From Butyricimonas paravirosa (GTDB lineage: Bacteria; Bacteroidota; Bacteroidia; Bacteroidales; Marinifilaceae), in assembly GCF_032878955.1 (NCBI RefSeq), contig NZ_CP043839.1:4216001-4280000 (forward strand): 64,000 nt of DNA. Reading direction: 5' to 3'. Position 1 is the stretch's first letter; every line of letters begins with the position of its first letter. Below are positions 33,998-42,210 of this stretch, piece after piece. The notes below the pieces were generated by a model, which was not told where the DNA came from, did not search any database, and saw nothing but the letters and a program-made list of their open reading frames with translations. A program made the position numbers and the translations under genes.

Positions 33998-34531
33998 ATG
34001 AAATACTTTGCAATTTTTGCTATATTTGCGGGGTTGTCCCTGCATACTAATTTTAATTTATCAGAGGTGTTCACGAAAGAAGAGGCAAAAGAGATTCGGG
34101 TGAAATTCTGGGAAGGTTTCAAGCGCTATTGCAAGCGGAAACATATTTACCGGAAATGGGTACTCACGGGGGTGAAGATACGATCCACGCAGTTAAAATT
34201 TTACGCGGACCGGGAGAAGGCTCTCGTGTTATTCCAAATAGACCATAAAAATGAGTTACGTCGGTTCGAGGTGTACGAGTGTATGTTATCTTACCAGACG
34301 TTATTTCGGGCGGAGTGCGGTGATGAGTTGAAGTGGGAAGAGGAGTATACCGGGATCGAGGGGCAGGAGATCAGCGCGATTTATTTCGAGTTGCGGGGGG
34401 TGAACCTTTACCGGGTGGAGGATCACGAGCGGATATACGCTTTCTTTGCCGAGAAGATGCCTTTGCTGGAAGACCTTTATTACGAATACAGGGATTTGAT
34501 TAACGAACGATTGAAACAGAACGATAATTAA
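33998..34531 (+). CDS. DUF4268 domain-containing protein
   Basis: 177 residues if ATG 33998 is used. The family part starts at FTKEEAKEIRVKFWEGF (DNA 34070 on), and the rest (STQLKFYADREKALVLFQIDH, then RAECGDELKWEEEY, ELRGVNLYRVEDHERIYAFFAEKMPLLEDLYYEYRDLI) matches DUF4268. A GTG at 34067 or TTG at 34034 is another possible start, since TATATTTG at 34021-34028 resembles a -7 promoter element inside the longer frame. Function unknown; some DUF4268 proteins occur beside restriction genes, but none is seen here. It is followed by the aminotransferase gene after 15 bases. Confidence 0.75.
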   Translation: MKYFAIFAIFAGLSLHTNFNLSEVFTKEEAKEIRVKFWEGFKRYCKRKHIYRKWVLTGVKIRSTQLKFYADREKALVLFQIDHKNELRRFEVYECMLSYQTLFRAECGDELKWEEEYTGIEGQEISAIYFELRGVNLYRVEDHERIYAFFAEKMPLLEDLYYEYRDLINERLKQNDN

Positions 34532-34546
34532 AAACGCTGGATTGCG

Positions 34547-35650
34547 ATGAAAATAAACAAGAGTGGGGCCGCTCTTTCCCGTATCGTGCAAATCGGGGAG
34601 ACGCTGAAAGAACTTTCCCAGAAGAGTGGGAAGGAGTATTTGCCCTTGAACCGGGGTGTGAATCAAGTGGTAAATATCGACTTGACAGAAGTCGTGAAAT
34701 CGATAAACTTTAATTCTCCGGAGATACAGGTGTACCCGCATGGAGCCGGGCGTCCGGACTTACGAGCGGCAATTAACGAGGAGTTTTTTGCCGGAAAGTC
34801 TTCGCCGGATAATATATTAATTACGGCAGGGGGAATGCATGCCCTTGATCTCGTGGCGCAGACCGTGAATATCGGGAAGTTATTCCTGCCCTCGTATTAT
34901 TGGGGATGTTATTTCAAAATGCTCAAGATTCGTTCAGTGGAGAGCGAAGGATATGACAGTCAGGCGGATTTACTCCCGATGATCGATCGTTTGCGGGGAA
35001 ATGCCGTGTTAATTAGTGATCCGAGTAACCCGCTGGGAGACAAACATGATGACGAGGAACAATTGAATATTATTCGGGCGTTGAATGATGCCGGGGTGGT
35101 GATTTTTTATGATTGTCCCTATCGTCGGTTGTTTATGGATGCTTCGGATGATTACTACACACGTCTGATGAATCTGGATAACGTGATTATCACGGAAAGC
35201 TTTAGCAAGTCGGTCGGGTTGAGTGGCCAGCGACTTGGGTTTATCCACACGTGTAACAAGGAGTTGCATGATGAATTGGAGGTGAGGGTGATGTATAACA
35301 CGAACGGGATTAACGGTTTTGCACAGGAACTCGTGTTACGCTTGCTGACAACGCCGGAAGGGAAAAAGGCCGTGACGGCATTTAAAGAGCGTACTACCCG
35401 GGATATAGCATTGAATATCGAGTATTTGCGGGCGAGAGGCTTGCTGGCGGAAGAATTTTATCATGGAACCACGCCACGAGGCATTTTCGTGATCGTGAAT
35501 CGTGGTGAGGAGGAGTTGCTGGAACACTATATCGGTGCCGTATCACTTTCTTTCTTCACGAAAACCCGGCAGGAGTATGCGAAGAATTATTCCCGTATCT
35601 GTGTTTCCGTGCCTCATGATAAGTTGGTGAAATACTTTGAAACGATTTGA
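34547..35650 (+). CDS. PLP-dependent aminotransferase, class I/II
   Basis: 367 residues. Fold type I aminotransferase: the N-terminal region has GAGRPDLRAAI, the tyrosine/asparagine pocket is in ISDPSNPLGDKH, and the Schiff-base lysine is the K of SFSKSVGLSGQRLGF (about 226). Such enzymes move amino groups between amino acids and 2-oxoacids. The substrate cannot be read from the sequence. It follows DUF4268 closely and could share a transcript. A second, distinct class I/II aminotransferase lies at 60983-62299. Confidence 0.85.
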   Translation: MKINKSGAALSRIVQIGETLKELSQKSGKEYLPLNRGVNQVVNIDLTEVVKSINFNSPEIQVYPHGAGRPDLRAAINEEFFAGKSSPDNILITAGGMHALDLVAQTVNIGKLFLPSYYWGCYFKMLKIRSVESEGYDSQADLLPMIDRLRGNAVLISDPSNPLGDKHDDEEQLNIIRALNDAGVVIFYDCPYRRLFMDASDDYYTRLMNLDNVIITESFSKSVGLSGQRLGFIHTCNKELHDELEVRVMYNTNGINGFAQELVLRLLTTPEGKKAVTAFKERTTRDIALNIEYLRARGLLAEEFYHGTTPRGIFVIVNRGEEELLEHYIGAVSLSFFTKTRQEYAKNYSRICVSVPHDKLVKYFETI

Positions 35651-35935
35651 TCATTGCTGCCTTGTCATTGCCCTAGGGTATGGCTAGGGATGGGCTAGGA
35701 CAAATACCAAACAATTACATCACAGGAACACGGCAAGTACATGGAAGATTGTTCTTGCTATGTTCATGCTATGAAGATGCTATGTTTTTATCTTAGTCCA
35801 TCGGTAGACAAAGGAATAACGACGGGCGAACAAATGGGCTAGATACTCCGGATGGGGCTTATAAACTTTATGAACCATGAACTTTATAAATAAGTTTTTC
35901 GTAACTTTGCCTAAATAAAAGTAAAGAGAACGTTC

Positions 35936-37504
35936 ATGAATCAAATATTATCCCTTCCTCGCAAGATGCCTATCGGCATACAGAGTTTCGAGTACATTCG
36001 TCAAAATGACTTCGTGTATGTCGATAAAACAGAGTTTGTCTATCGTCTTGCGACTATGGGGAAGCCCTATTTCCTCAGCCGCCCTCGGCGCTTTGGTAAA
36101 AGTTTGTTGCTTTCCACGATGGAGGCCTATTTCCTAGGCAAACGAGAACTTTTCAAGGGTCTTGCCATTGAGCGGTTGGAAACGGAATGGAACGTTCACG
36201 CTGTGCTACACCTAGACCTGAATGCTGAGAAATACGATTCACCTGATCGATTGCACGATATGTTGGAGCGGCAGTTACTGCACTGGGAAGAGATTTATGA
36301 AACCGGGGGGAAGGGTATCACTCACTCCGGTCGTTTCATGGAAGTCATTCGAAAAGCGTATGAGAAGACCGGACGGGGTGTTGTTGTCTTGATTGACGAG
36401 TATGACAAACCCTTGCTCAACAGTTTTCATGACGAGACTTTGCAGAAAGCCTTCCGGGACACGCTGACCGCATTCTATTCCGTGCTAAAAAGTGCCGACC
36501 CGTGGTTGCGTCTTGTTTTCATCACCGGGGTAACCAAGTTTGCCCAGATGGGAATATTCAGTAATCTCAATCAACTTAAAGATATTAGTCTCGATCCCCG
36601 ATACGCCACGCTTTGTGGCCTTACTGGTGAAGAGATACGTGCGAACTTCGTTCCGGAGTTAAAGTTATTGGCCGAGGCAAACCACCTCGACGGGGAGGCT
36701 TGCATGGAACGTCTCACCCGTATGTATGACGGGTATCACTTCAACTACCGAGATATGGTGGGTGTCTATAATCCGTTCAGCATACTTAACGTGCTTGATA
36801 CGACCATGTTCGATAATTTCTGGTTCGCTAGCGGGACTCCTACCTTCCTTGTCGAGATACTGAAGAAGACTGATTTTGACCTGCGAGAACTCGACGGTAT
36901 AGAGGTTTCTGCCGCATCACTCACTGACGATCGGGCCGACATCAATAACCCTGTTCCTATGATCTACCAGAGTGGTTACTTGACTATCAAAAAATACGAT
37001 AACGAATTTCAAATATACACATTGGGATTCCCCAACGAGGAAGTAAAATACGGTTTCCTCAACTTTGTTACCCCGTTCTATACCCCGATTAAGGAAACGG
37101 ACACGAGTTTCTATATCGGTAAATTCATCCGGGAGCTACGGGAAGGTGATCCCGATGCCTTCCTCACCCGCCTTCGAGCTTTCTTTGCTGGGATTTCCTA
37201 CGAGCTGAACGACCGCACGGAACGTCATTATCAGACCATTTTTTACCTCGTCTTCAAGCTCATGGGACAATTCTCCGAAGCTGAAGTGCGAAGTGCCAAA
37301 GGACGAGCCGATGCCGTTGTGAAAACTGCCGACTACATTTACGTCTTCGAGTTTAAGCTGGACGGCAGTGCAGAGCAAGCCCTCGCCCAGATTGACGATC
37401 GGGGTTATCTTATTCCCTATACCGTCGATGGGCGGAAACTCATGAAAATCGGTGTCAATTTCGACCCGAAGGAGAGAAACATCGGGGACTGGAAGATAAA
37501 CTAA
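35936..37504 (+). CDS. AAA-ATPase-like protein with PD-(D/E)XK nuclease domain, second copy
   Basis: 522 residues, the same architecture as the gene at 4026-5573: P-loop RRFGKS at about 51-56, Walker B-type VLIDEYDKPLL and a C-terminal nuclease signature (GRADAVVKTADYIYVFEFKLDG). The two share much of their length and are likely paralogues. Its stop overlaps the convergent IbrB-like stop by 4 bases. The 285-base gap before it has three GGCTAGG-type words and no gene. The family is often multicopy in gut Bacteroidales, with unclear function. Confidence 0.85.
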   Translation: MNQILSLPRKMPIGIQSFEYIRQNDFVYVDKTEFVYRLATMGKPYFLSRPRRFGKSLLLSTMEAYFLGKRELFKGLAIERLETEWNVHAVLHLDLNAEKYDSPDRLHDMLERQLLHWEEIYETGGKGITHSGRFMEVIRKAYEKTGRGVVVLIDEYDKPLLNSFHDETLQKAFRDTLTAFYSVLKSADPWLRLVFITGVTKFAQMGIFSNLNQLKDISLDPRYATLCGLTGEEIRANFVPELKLLAEANHLDGEACMERLTRMYDGYHFNYRDMVGVYNPFSILNVLDTTMFDNFWFASGTPTFLVEILKKTDFDLRELDGIEVSAASLTDDRADINNPVPMIYQSGYLTIKKYDNEFQIYTLGFPNEEVKYGFLNFVTPFYTPIKETDTSFYIGKFIRELREGDPDAFLTRLRAFFAGISYELNDRTERHYQTIFYLVFKLMGQFSEAEVRSAKGRADAVVKTADYIYVFEFKLDGSAEQALAQIDDRGYLIPYTVDGRKLMKIGVNFDPKERNIGDWKIN

Positions 37505-38013
37505 TCATCTCTTGTCAGGCTAAATTCCTTGTCGGCAAATAATTCTGCCAGCCCGGAGATTTGTTTCAGGCGTAGTAATTCGTCTTTATCCATTCCGATA
37601 TTACGCATGATCCAAGTGTCGGACATTCCGGCTTTGGTCAGTTCGGCCACGATTTCGGTCATTAATTCGATGCTATGCGTACCTCTTGCCCGGTTGTGCC
37701 GGATGGTGGAGGCCATGCGGTTGGAAATATCTTTGTTGATGACGACTACGGGGAGCAATCCCTTTTCCCGTTCGAATATTCGTTGGGATGTTTTCATGAC
37801 TTTGTAGCGGTGAAAACCGTCCACGAGTTCATAAATATCCTTTTCCGGGATGTAGTAACAAACGCAGGGCATCGTGTAACCGTCTTCCCAGATGGATAGT
37901 TCCAATAGTTTCATTTCCGGGGGAGCCACCACGTTTGGGTTATAGGTGTTGGCGACTACCTTATCAATCGGGACGGAAATAACGTTGTATACGGGACTTT
38001 TATATTCTTCCAT
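37501..38013 (-). CDS. IbrB-like ParB/sulfiredoxin-fold protein
   Basis: 170 residues. The ParB N-terminal-type domain occupies about 15-110: VPIDKVVANTYNPNVVAPPEMKLLELSIWEDGYTMPCVCY, then ELVDGFHRYKVMK, then TIRHNRARGTHS. The last ~60 residues are helical. ParB-like proteins encoded beside PAPS-reductase-like proteins are known as IbrB partners of IbrA. Its start overlaps the end of the IbrA-like gene by 14 bases (38000-38013), so translation is coupled. It converges with the AAA-nuclease gene. Whether the pair modifies DNA, tRNA or a transcriptional target is not known. Confidence 0.85.
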   Translation of the reverse strand: MEEYKSPVYNVISVPIDKVVANTYNPNVVAPPEMKLLELSIWEDGYTMPCVCYYIPEKDIYELVDGFHRYKVMKTSQRIFEREKGLLPVVVINKDISNRMASTIRHNRARGTHSIELMTEIVAELTKAGMSDTWIMRNIGMDKDELLRLKQISGLAELFADKEFSLTRDD

Positions 38014-39304
38014 AAGATTCCATGATAGATTTATATTTTTGCATCACCTTGGCCCGGCGTTCCCGTTCGGCTTTCGAGGGGGCGAACCCCATGTATTTAC
38101 AGGCATGATCGTTTTTCAGGATACAAATGCAGATACGTTTGAACGTGGGGAGTTCTTTGAACTCCGGAATACGTACATCATCCTGATAATCCATGCGCAC
38201 GGGCTTTTTATCTGTCTTGTAATTTGTCGTTTCGCTAACCGAGATCGGGATTCCCATTCGTCGGAGTTTGGCGATGGTCTCTTCTGCCAGACAGCCGCCT
38301 TTGTTTCGCCAAAACTCCATGCTCACGGAGAGTTTGTGCAAGTAGTTTTCTCTGGCCTCTTCCGGCAGCGTGCAAAGGAGAAATTTAAAATAGGATGACC
38401 AGGTCATGTTCTCCGGGAGGGTGATGGACTGCCAGCCCATGGCGGAAGTACCCCCGTATAACCCGGTAAAGTTGACCCCGTTGACCCGGTTAATCATTTT
38501 GCCCCATGTGTCCGGATCTATGGCCCGGTAGAGTTTCAAGCTGGAAAGTGCCTGCGAGATAAACGGGCTGGCTACGCGTTGCCTTTCAAGAGGAACTCCT
38601 GCCTGATAGTAGAGATCATACAGGTGGTTGTAGTCCCATTGAAATTTTCCGTTGGCGGTCCAGATGTCCGTGGTAAGCCAGTCGTATATGGGGTAGGCGT
38701 TAAAGATATTTGCTGTTACTTTGTGAGTCCATTTCAAGTGCTTGTAACTGTGGTAATTCCTGTCCCGGTGGATGGCTTGCCAGCGATGGTAGCTTTCTTG
38801 CGTGCGAATCCCGATGAGGCAACAAGTACGTTGAGCGTTTTTCTTCCGGTGATACCATTCTGCAAATTTGACTTGAAAATCGTAGTCCCACATCTCTTCT
38901 GTGTAGAAATCAAAATCTTCTTTGCGGTAGCATATTTCGGGCATATCCCTGACCCACAGATCTCGTAAATTGTCTTCCCACGGGCGCCAGAAACGCTGGT
39001 ACATGGAAGTACACGTGGAGACTTTGAACGGGATGCATACCCGGTAGACTTCCAGCAAGTCAGCGTTATCGGCGAGCGTGCGGTCCACGTACCGGATCGT
39101 CTCGTTGTACTGCACTTCGTAGTCCATGTGAAAAACGCCCAGTTTCCGTTTTAGTTTATGCTGACGGATATAGTCAATACAGAGGTTTAGTAAAACCCCG
39201 CTGTCTTTGCCGCCGGAAAAAGACACGTACACGTTATCAAAATCAGAAAAAATTCGTTCTAGTCGGTTTTGCACGACATCATACACACTTTTTTTTATTC
39301 TCAT
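38000..39304 (-). CDS. IbrA-like phosphoadenosine phosphosulfate reductase family protein (DUF3440)
   Basis: 434 residues. The PP-loop ATP-pyrophosphatase motif SGGKDSG is at about 30-36. Downstream are VFHMDYEVQYNETIRYV and a cysteine-bearing TCCLIGIRTQESYHRW, and the C-terminal half is DUF3440-like. IbrA-type proteins resemble PAPS reductases but act with IbrB; in E. coli the pair is linked to Ig-binding protein expression. DndC-type DNA phosphorothioation enzymes share the PP-loop fold. The gene overlaps its neighbours on both sides (14 and 26 bases), forming a tight three-gene operon. Chemistry unknown. Confidence 0.85.
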   Translation of the reverse strand: MRIKKSVYDVVQNRLERIFSDFDNVYVSFSGGKDSGVLLNLCIDYIRQHKLKRKLGVFHMDYEVQYNETIRYVDRTLADNADLLEVYRVCIPFKVSTCTSMYQRFWRPWEDNLRDLWVRDMPEICYRKEDFDFYTEEMWDYDFQVKFAEWYHRKKNAQRTCCLIGIRTQESYHRWQAIHRDRNYHSYKHLKWTHKVTANIFNAYPIYDWLTTDIWTANGKFQWDYNHLYDLYYQAGVPLERQRVASPFISQALSSLKLYRAIDPDTWGKMINRVNGVNFTGLYGGTSAMGWQSITLPENMTWSSYFKFLLCTLPEEARENYLHKLSVSMEFWRNKGGCLAEETIAKLRRMGIPISVSETTNYKTDKKPVRMDYQDDVRIPEFKELPTFKRICICILKNDHACKYMGFAPSKAERERRAKVMQKYKSIMESYGRI

Positions 39305-39698
39305 AAGCTGGAGGATATACCATTTTTATATACAATTTCCACTCTTTTGAAACTATAAAACCGTTTGTTTTGAAGGTTTCTGCATCTCGGGTGTGGGAAA
39401 CGGCAAAAAGAGGTTGTTCCCCTGCAAATTCTTTTTTTGCGAAGTCAATCAAGGCGGATAGTAACAAGGAATTGCCTCCTGATACGTAATAATTATCAAT
39501 ACAGGCGCCCGTACTCTTTATGTCAATAGGCATGAAACCTTTCACCACTCCCTTCTCTGTTGCCACAAGCCATTTGTGGTGGACGGAGGTCTTGAACGGA
39601 TAGTTGTTATTGTACCGGAGTACGGGAATGCTCATTACCAACGGTGCCACGAGTTGGTATAACCGAGGGTCCGTACCATGTAATTTTTCTATGTCCAT
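39279..39698 (-). CDS. GNAT-like acetyltransferase-fold protein of the Ibr operon
   Basis: 139 residues. The region WLVATEKGVVKGFMPIDIKSTGACIDNYYVSGGNSLLLSALIDFAKKEF resembles a GNAT beta-bulge/helix core, although the usual R/Q-x-x-G-x-G/A loop is weak (GGNSLLLSAL). The later TRDAETFKTNGFIVSKEWKLYIKMV fits the family's end. It is the first gene of the IbrA/IbrB operon and overlaps IbrA by 26 bases. A strong promoter lies 17 bases before its ATG. Substrate unknown; it could also be a non-catalytic partner. Confidence 0.6.
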   Translation of the reverse strand: MDIEKLHGTDPRLYQLVAPLVMSIPVLRYNNNYPFKTSVHHKWLVATEKGVVKGFMPIDIKSTGACIDNYYVSGGNSLLLSALIDFAKKEFAGEQPLFAVSHTRDAETFKTNGFIVSKEWKLYIKMVYPPAYENKKKCV

Positions 39699-39714
39699 TA
39701 CCGATCGCTTTTTG

Positions 39715-39745
39715 CAAAACTAATAAAATTAAGCAATGATTCAAA
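39715..39745 (-). promoter_or_regulatory. Promoter of the GNAT/IbrA/IbrB operon
   Basis: On the minus strand TTTG (complement of 39742-39745) and TAGTTTTG (complement of 39715-39722) are separated by exactly 19 bases. This is a near-perfect Bacteroidota promoter. The transcript leader would be only about 10 bases before the ATG at 39698. Confidence 0.8.
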
Positions 39746-39969
39746 AGAATAATAAATAAACCTTTTAATATAGGCTTTACAAAGTAAATGTCGAACGTGT
39801 ATATTATCATCTGTTTCTTATGTGAAATATCCGGAAAAGTAATTTGTGTTCTCTTTTTCATTTGTTTGCAGCTCTTGTTGTCGATTCCTGTATTGTGATT
39901 ATAACCTAACGGCTTGTCTTGACGTTTATAAGGTGAATATTTTAATTCTAACTAAACTAAACTCGATTT

Positions 39970-40647
39970 ATGGCAGATACTACAACAACAGTCTCCGGTA
40001 AAGGGGAGAAGAGGAAGATTATATTCCTGATTATCTTTATCATCGTGGCAATCGTGATTGCCGTTTTGTGGTGGCTGGATTACAGGAAGTATATCCGCAC
40101 GGACGATGCGAATCTCGATTCGTTTCGAGTGAGTGTTTCGGCTCCGGTGGCGGGACAAGTGACCCGTTTGTACGCGATGGAGGGGGATGCCGTGAAACAG
40201 GGTGACACGTTGTTTATTCTTGACGATAGCGCTTGTACGGTGATGACTCCCGTTGATGGCGTTGTCGGAAAACGTTGGGTTCTACCGGGAGATCGGATTG
40301 AGGCGGGACAGACTGCGTTTACCCTGAATAGGGGAACAGATATTTGGGTAGCGGTTTACTTGGAGGAAACGAAGTTTAAGGAGATTTATCTCGGGCAGAA
40401 GGCTCAATTCACTTTGGATGCTTACGATAAGCTAACTTTCGAGGGACGGGTGTATTACATCGGGGACAACACGGCCTCGGAATTCGCCCTTGTCCCACCG
40501 AATAATGCATCCGGTAATTTCACGAAAGTAACCCAACGCATACCGTTGAAGATCTCTATTGATAGGGTTGAAGGTGATGACGGGCAAAAGGCTCGGGTGA
40601 AGTTGGTTTCAGGTATGTCTGCAACGGTTAAAATCGAGAAGGAGTGA
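39970..40647 (+). CDS. EmrA/HlyD-like membrane fusion protein
   Basis: 225 residues. One N-terminal transmembrane helix (about 18-38, IIFLIIFIIVAIVIAVLWWL), then RTDDANLDSFRVSVSAPVAGQVTRLYAMEGDAVKQGDTLFILDD, the biotinyl-lipoyl-like half, a short second lipoyl half (VMTPVDGVVGKRWVLPGDRIEAGQ) and a beta-barrel. It bridges an inner-membrane pump to the outer membrane. There is no coiled-coil hairpin between the two lipoyl halves, and it is much shorter than EmrA (~390). It overlaps the MFS gene region with a ~2-base gap, so the two form a pump. Confidence 0.85.
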   Translation: MADTTTTVSGKGEKRKIIFLIIFIIVAIVIAVLWWLDYRKYIRTDDANLDSFRVSVSAPVAGQVTRLYAMEGDAVKQGDTLFILDDSACTVMTPVDGVVGKRWVLPGDRIEAGQTAFTLNRGTDIWVAVYLEETKFKEIYLGQKAQFTLDAYDKLTFEGRVYYIGDNTASEFALVPPNNASGNFTKVTQRIPLKISIDRVEGDDGQKARVKLVSGMSATVKIEKE

Positions 40648-40649
40648 CC

Positions 40650-42200
40650 ATGAATGTCGTTACCGCAACACCGATCGGTGGAGGAAGTTACAAGTGGCTC
40701 GTGCTGTTTAACGTCATGTTGACCACGTTTATGGCCGTGCTTGATTCCACGGTAGTCAACACGGGTTTACCCGTGATTATGGGAACGCTTGGGGCGTCGA
40801 TGAATAGTGCCGAATGGATTCTGACGGGCTACATGCTTTCCATGGCAACCATTCTTCCGGCTGCAGGGTGGCTGTCTGATCGTTTCGGTTACAAGCGAAT
40901 CTTTATTTTCTCGTTGACAGTATTTACAGTGGGTTCGTTCATGTGTGGCAATTCCACGGCTATCGGGGAACTGGTATTCTGGCGTATATTCCAAGGAATC
41001 GGGGGTGGTTTGCTGATGCCCGTGGGGATGGCTGTGGTAACGACCGTTTTCCCAGTGGAGCAACGGGGTATGGCGCTCGGGTTCTGGGCGATCGCCTCGG
41101 CTGCCTCTGTTTCCTTTGGTCCGCTTATCGGTGGCTATCTCGTGGATAATTTGAATTGGAATTATATCTTTTTCGTGAATATTCCTATCGGGATATTCAG
41201 TATCATATACACGATGATCGTGCAACAGGAGTACAAGACGGGTATGAGGCAGAAGTTTGATATACCGGGTTTTATCACGTCTGCCGTGTTTTTGCCCGTT
41301 TTCCTGTATGGTCTGTCCGAGGTGACCTCAAGTACGAACACGAAAGGGTGGTCCAGCCCGTTGGTGTTGGGATGTATGTGGGTGGCAGTGGTTAGTTTCG
41401 TGTTATTCCTGTACACGGAATTGACGGTAAAACATCCTATGATTAATCTCAAGATATTCAAGGACCACAATTTCTCGCTGGCGAACCTGATCGTGTTTAT
41501 ATTCGGGATCGGGATGTTCGGGAGTACTTTTCTGATTCCCTTGTATATGCAGGATTCGCTGGGGTATTCGGCCTACCAGACGGGTTTGTTCTTCCTGCCC
41601 GTGGGATTTCTACAAGCGGTGGCATCCCCGTTGGCCGGAAATGCTTCCCGGTGGGTAAACCCAAAGGTCGTGATCGTGTTGGGATTGTTCCTGTTATGTA
41701 CCAGTTTTTACATGAATTACTCCTTTTCCTTTCTGACCGATAAGTGGTACATCATGATCAGCCTCTATTTGCGGGGAGTCGGGTTAGGGATTCTTTACCC
41801 GCCCTTGCTCAACGTCTCTTTGCGGCAAATCAGTAACCAACAGATGGCTCAAGCGTCGAGCGTGACGAACATAGTGCGGCAAATCGGGGGAAGTTTCGGG
41901 GTGGCCATGTTCAGCCATTTGTTGAGCCAGCGACAGACGTATCACACGGAACGTTATCACGAGGCCATTGCTTACACGGGAGAGACTTACTTGAACGTGG
42001 TGGATGGGTTAAGCCGCTTTTTTAGTTCGAGTGGTGGATTGGGACGTGCGGAATCCGTGTCCTATGCGAAACAATATATACTTGAGCACGTGGACATGGA
42101 GGCCTATATCAGTGGGATTAACGATGTGTTTTTCGTGGCATTCGTTACTACGTTATTGGCTGTGATCCCGATGTTCTTCTTAAAAACCAAACGAAAATAA
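40650..42200 (+). CDS. DHA2-family multidrug efflux MFS transporter, EmrB-like
   Basis: 516 residues from the ATG at 40650, with GGAG 5 bases upstream; a GTG at 40644 is an in-frame alternative that overlaps the upstream stop. About 14 transmembrane segments. Motifs: TFMAVLDSTVVNTGLPVIMG (motif D1-like), GWLSDRFGYKRIF (motif A) and GPLIGGYLVDNLNWNYIFFVNIPIG (motif C with NWNYIFFVN). This is the DHA2/EmrB pattern. It is co-transcribed with the EmrA-like adaptor. No TolC-like gene is in the window. Substrates cannot be told. Confidence 0.92.
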   Translation: MNVVTATPIGGGSYKWLVLFNVMLTTFMAVLDSTVVNTGLPVIMGTLGASMNSAEWILTGYMLSMATILPAAGWLSDRFGYKRIFIFSLTVFTVGSFMCGNSTAIGELVFWRIFQGIGGGLLMPVGMAVVTTVFPVEQRGMALGFWAIASAASVSFGPLIGGYLVDNLNWNYIFFVNIPIGIFSIIYTMIVQQEYKTGMRQKFDIPGFITSAVFLPVFLYGLSEVTSSTNTKGWSSPLVLGCMWVAVVSFVLFLYTELTVKHPMINLKIFKDHNFSLANLIVFIFGIGMFGSTFLIPLYMQDSLGYSAYQTGLFFLPVGFLQAVASPLAGNASRWVNPKVVIVLGLFLLCTSFYMNYSFSFLTDKWYIMISLYLRGVGLGILYPPLLNVSLRQISNQQMAQASSVTNIVRQIGGSFGVAMFSHLLSQRQTYHTERYHEAIAYTGETYLNVVDGLSRFFSSSGGLGRAESVSYAKQYILEHVDMEAYISGINDVFFVAFVTTLLAVIPMFFLKTKRK

Positions 42201-42210
42201 ATCTATCGAT

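Noticed and set aside
35651..35935. Possible regulatory RNA in the GGCTAGG-rich gap before the second AAA gene
   Set aside because: Only three short CTAGG-type words; no stable long hairpin or known RNA motif was seen.
36001..37504. Restriction-modification system with the AAA nuclease
   Set aside because: No methyltransferase or specificity gene is adjacent. The family is multicopy and not linked to a modification enzyme here.
38000..39304. Full DndABCDE phosphorothioation system
   Set aside because: The PP-loop protein resembles IbrA rather than DndC, and no DndA, DndB, DndD or DndE genes are adjacent.
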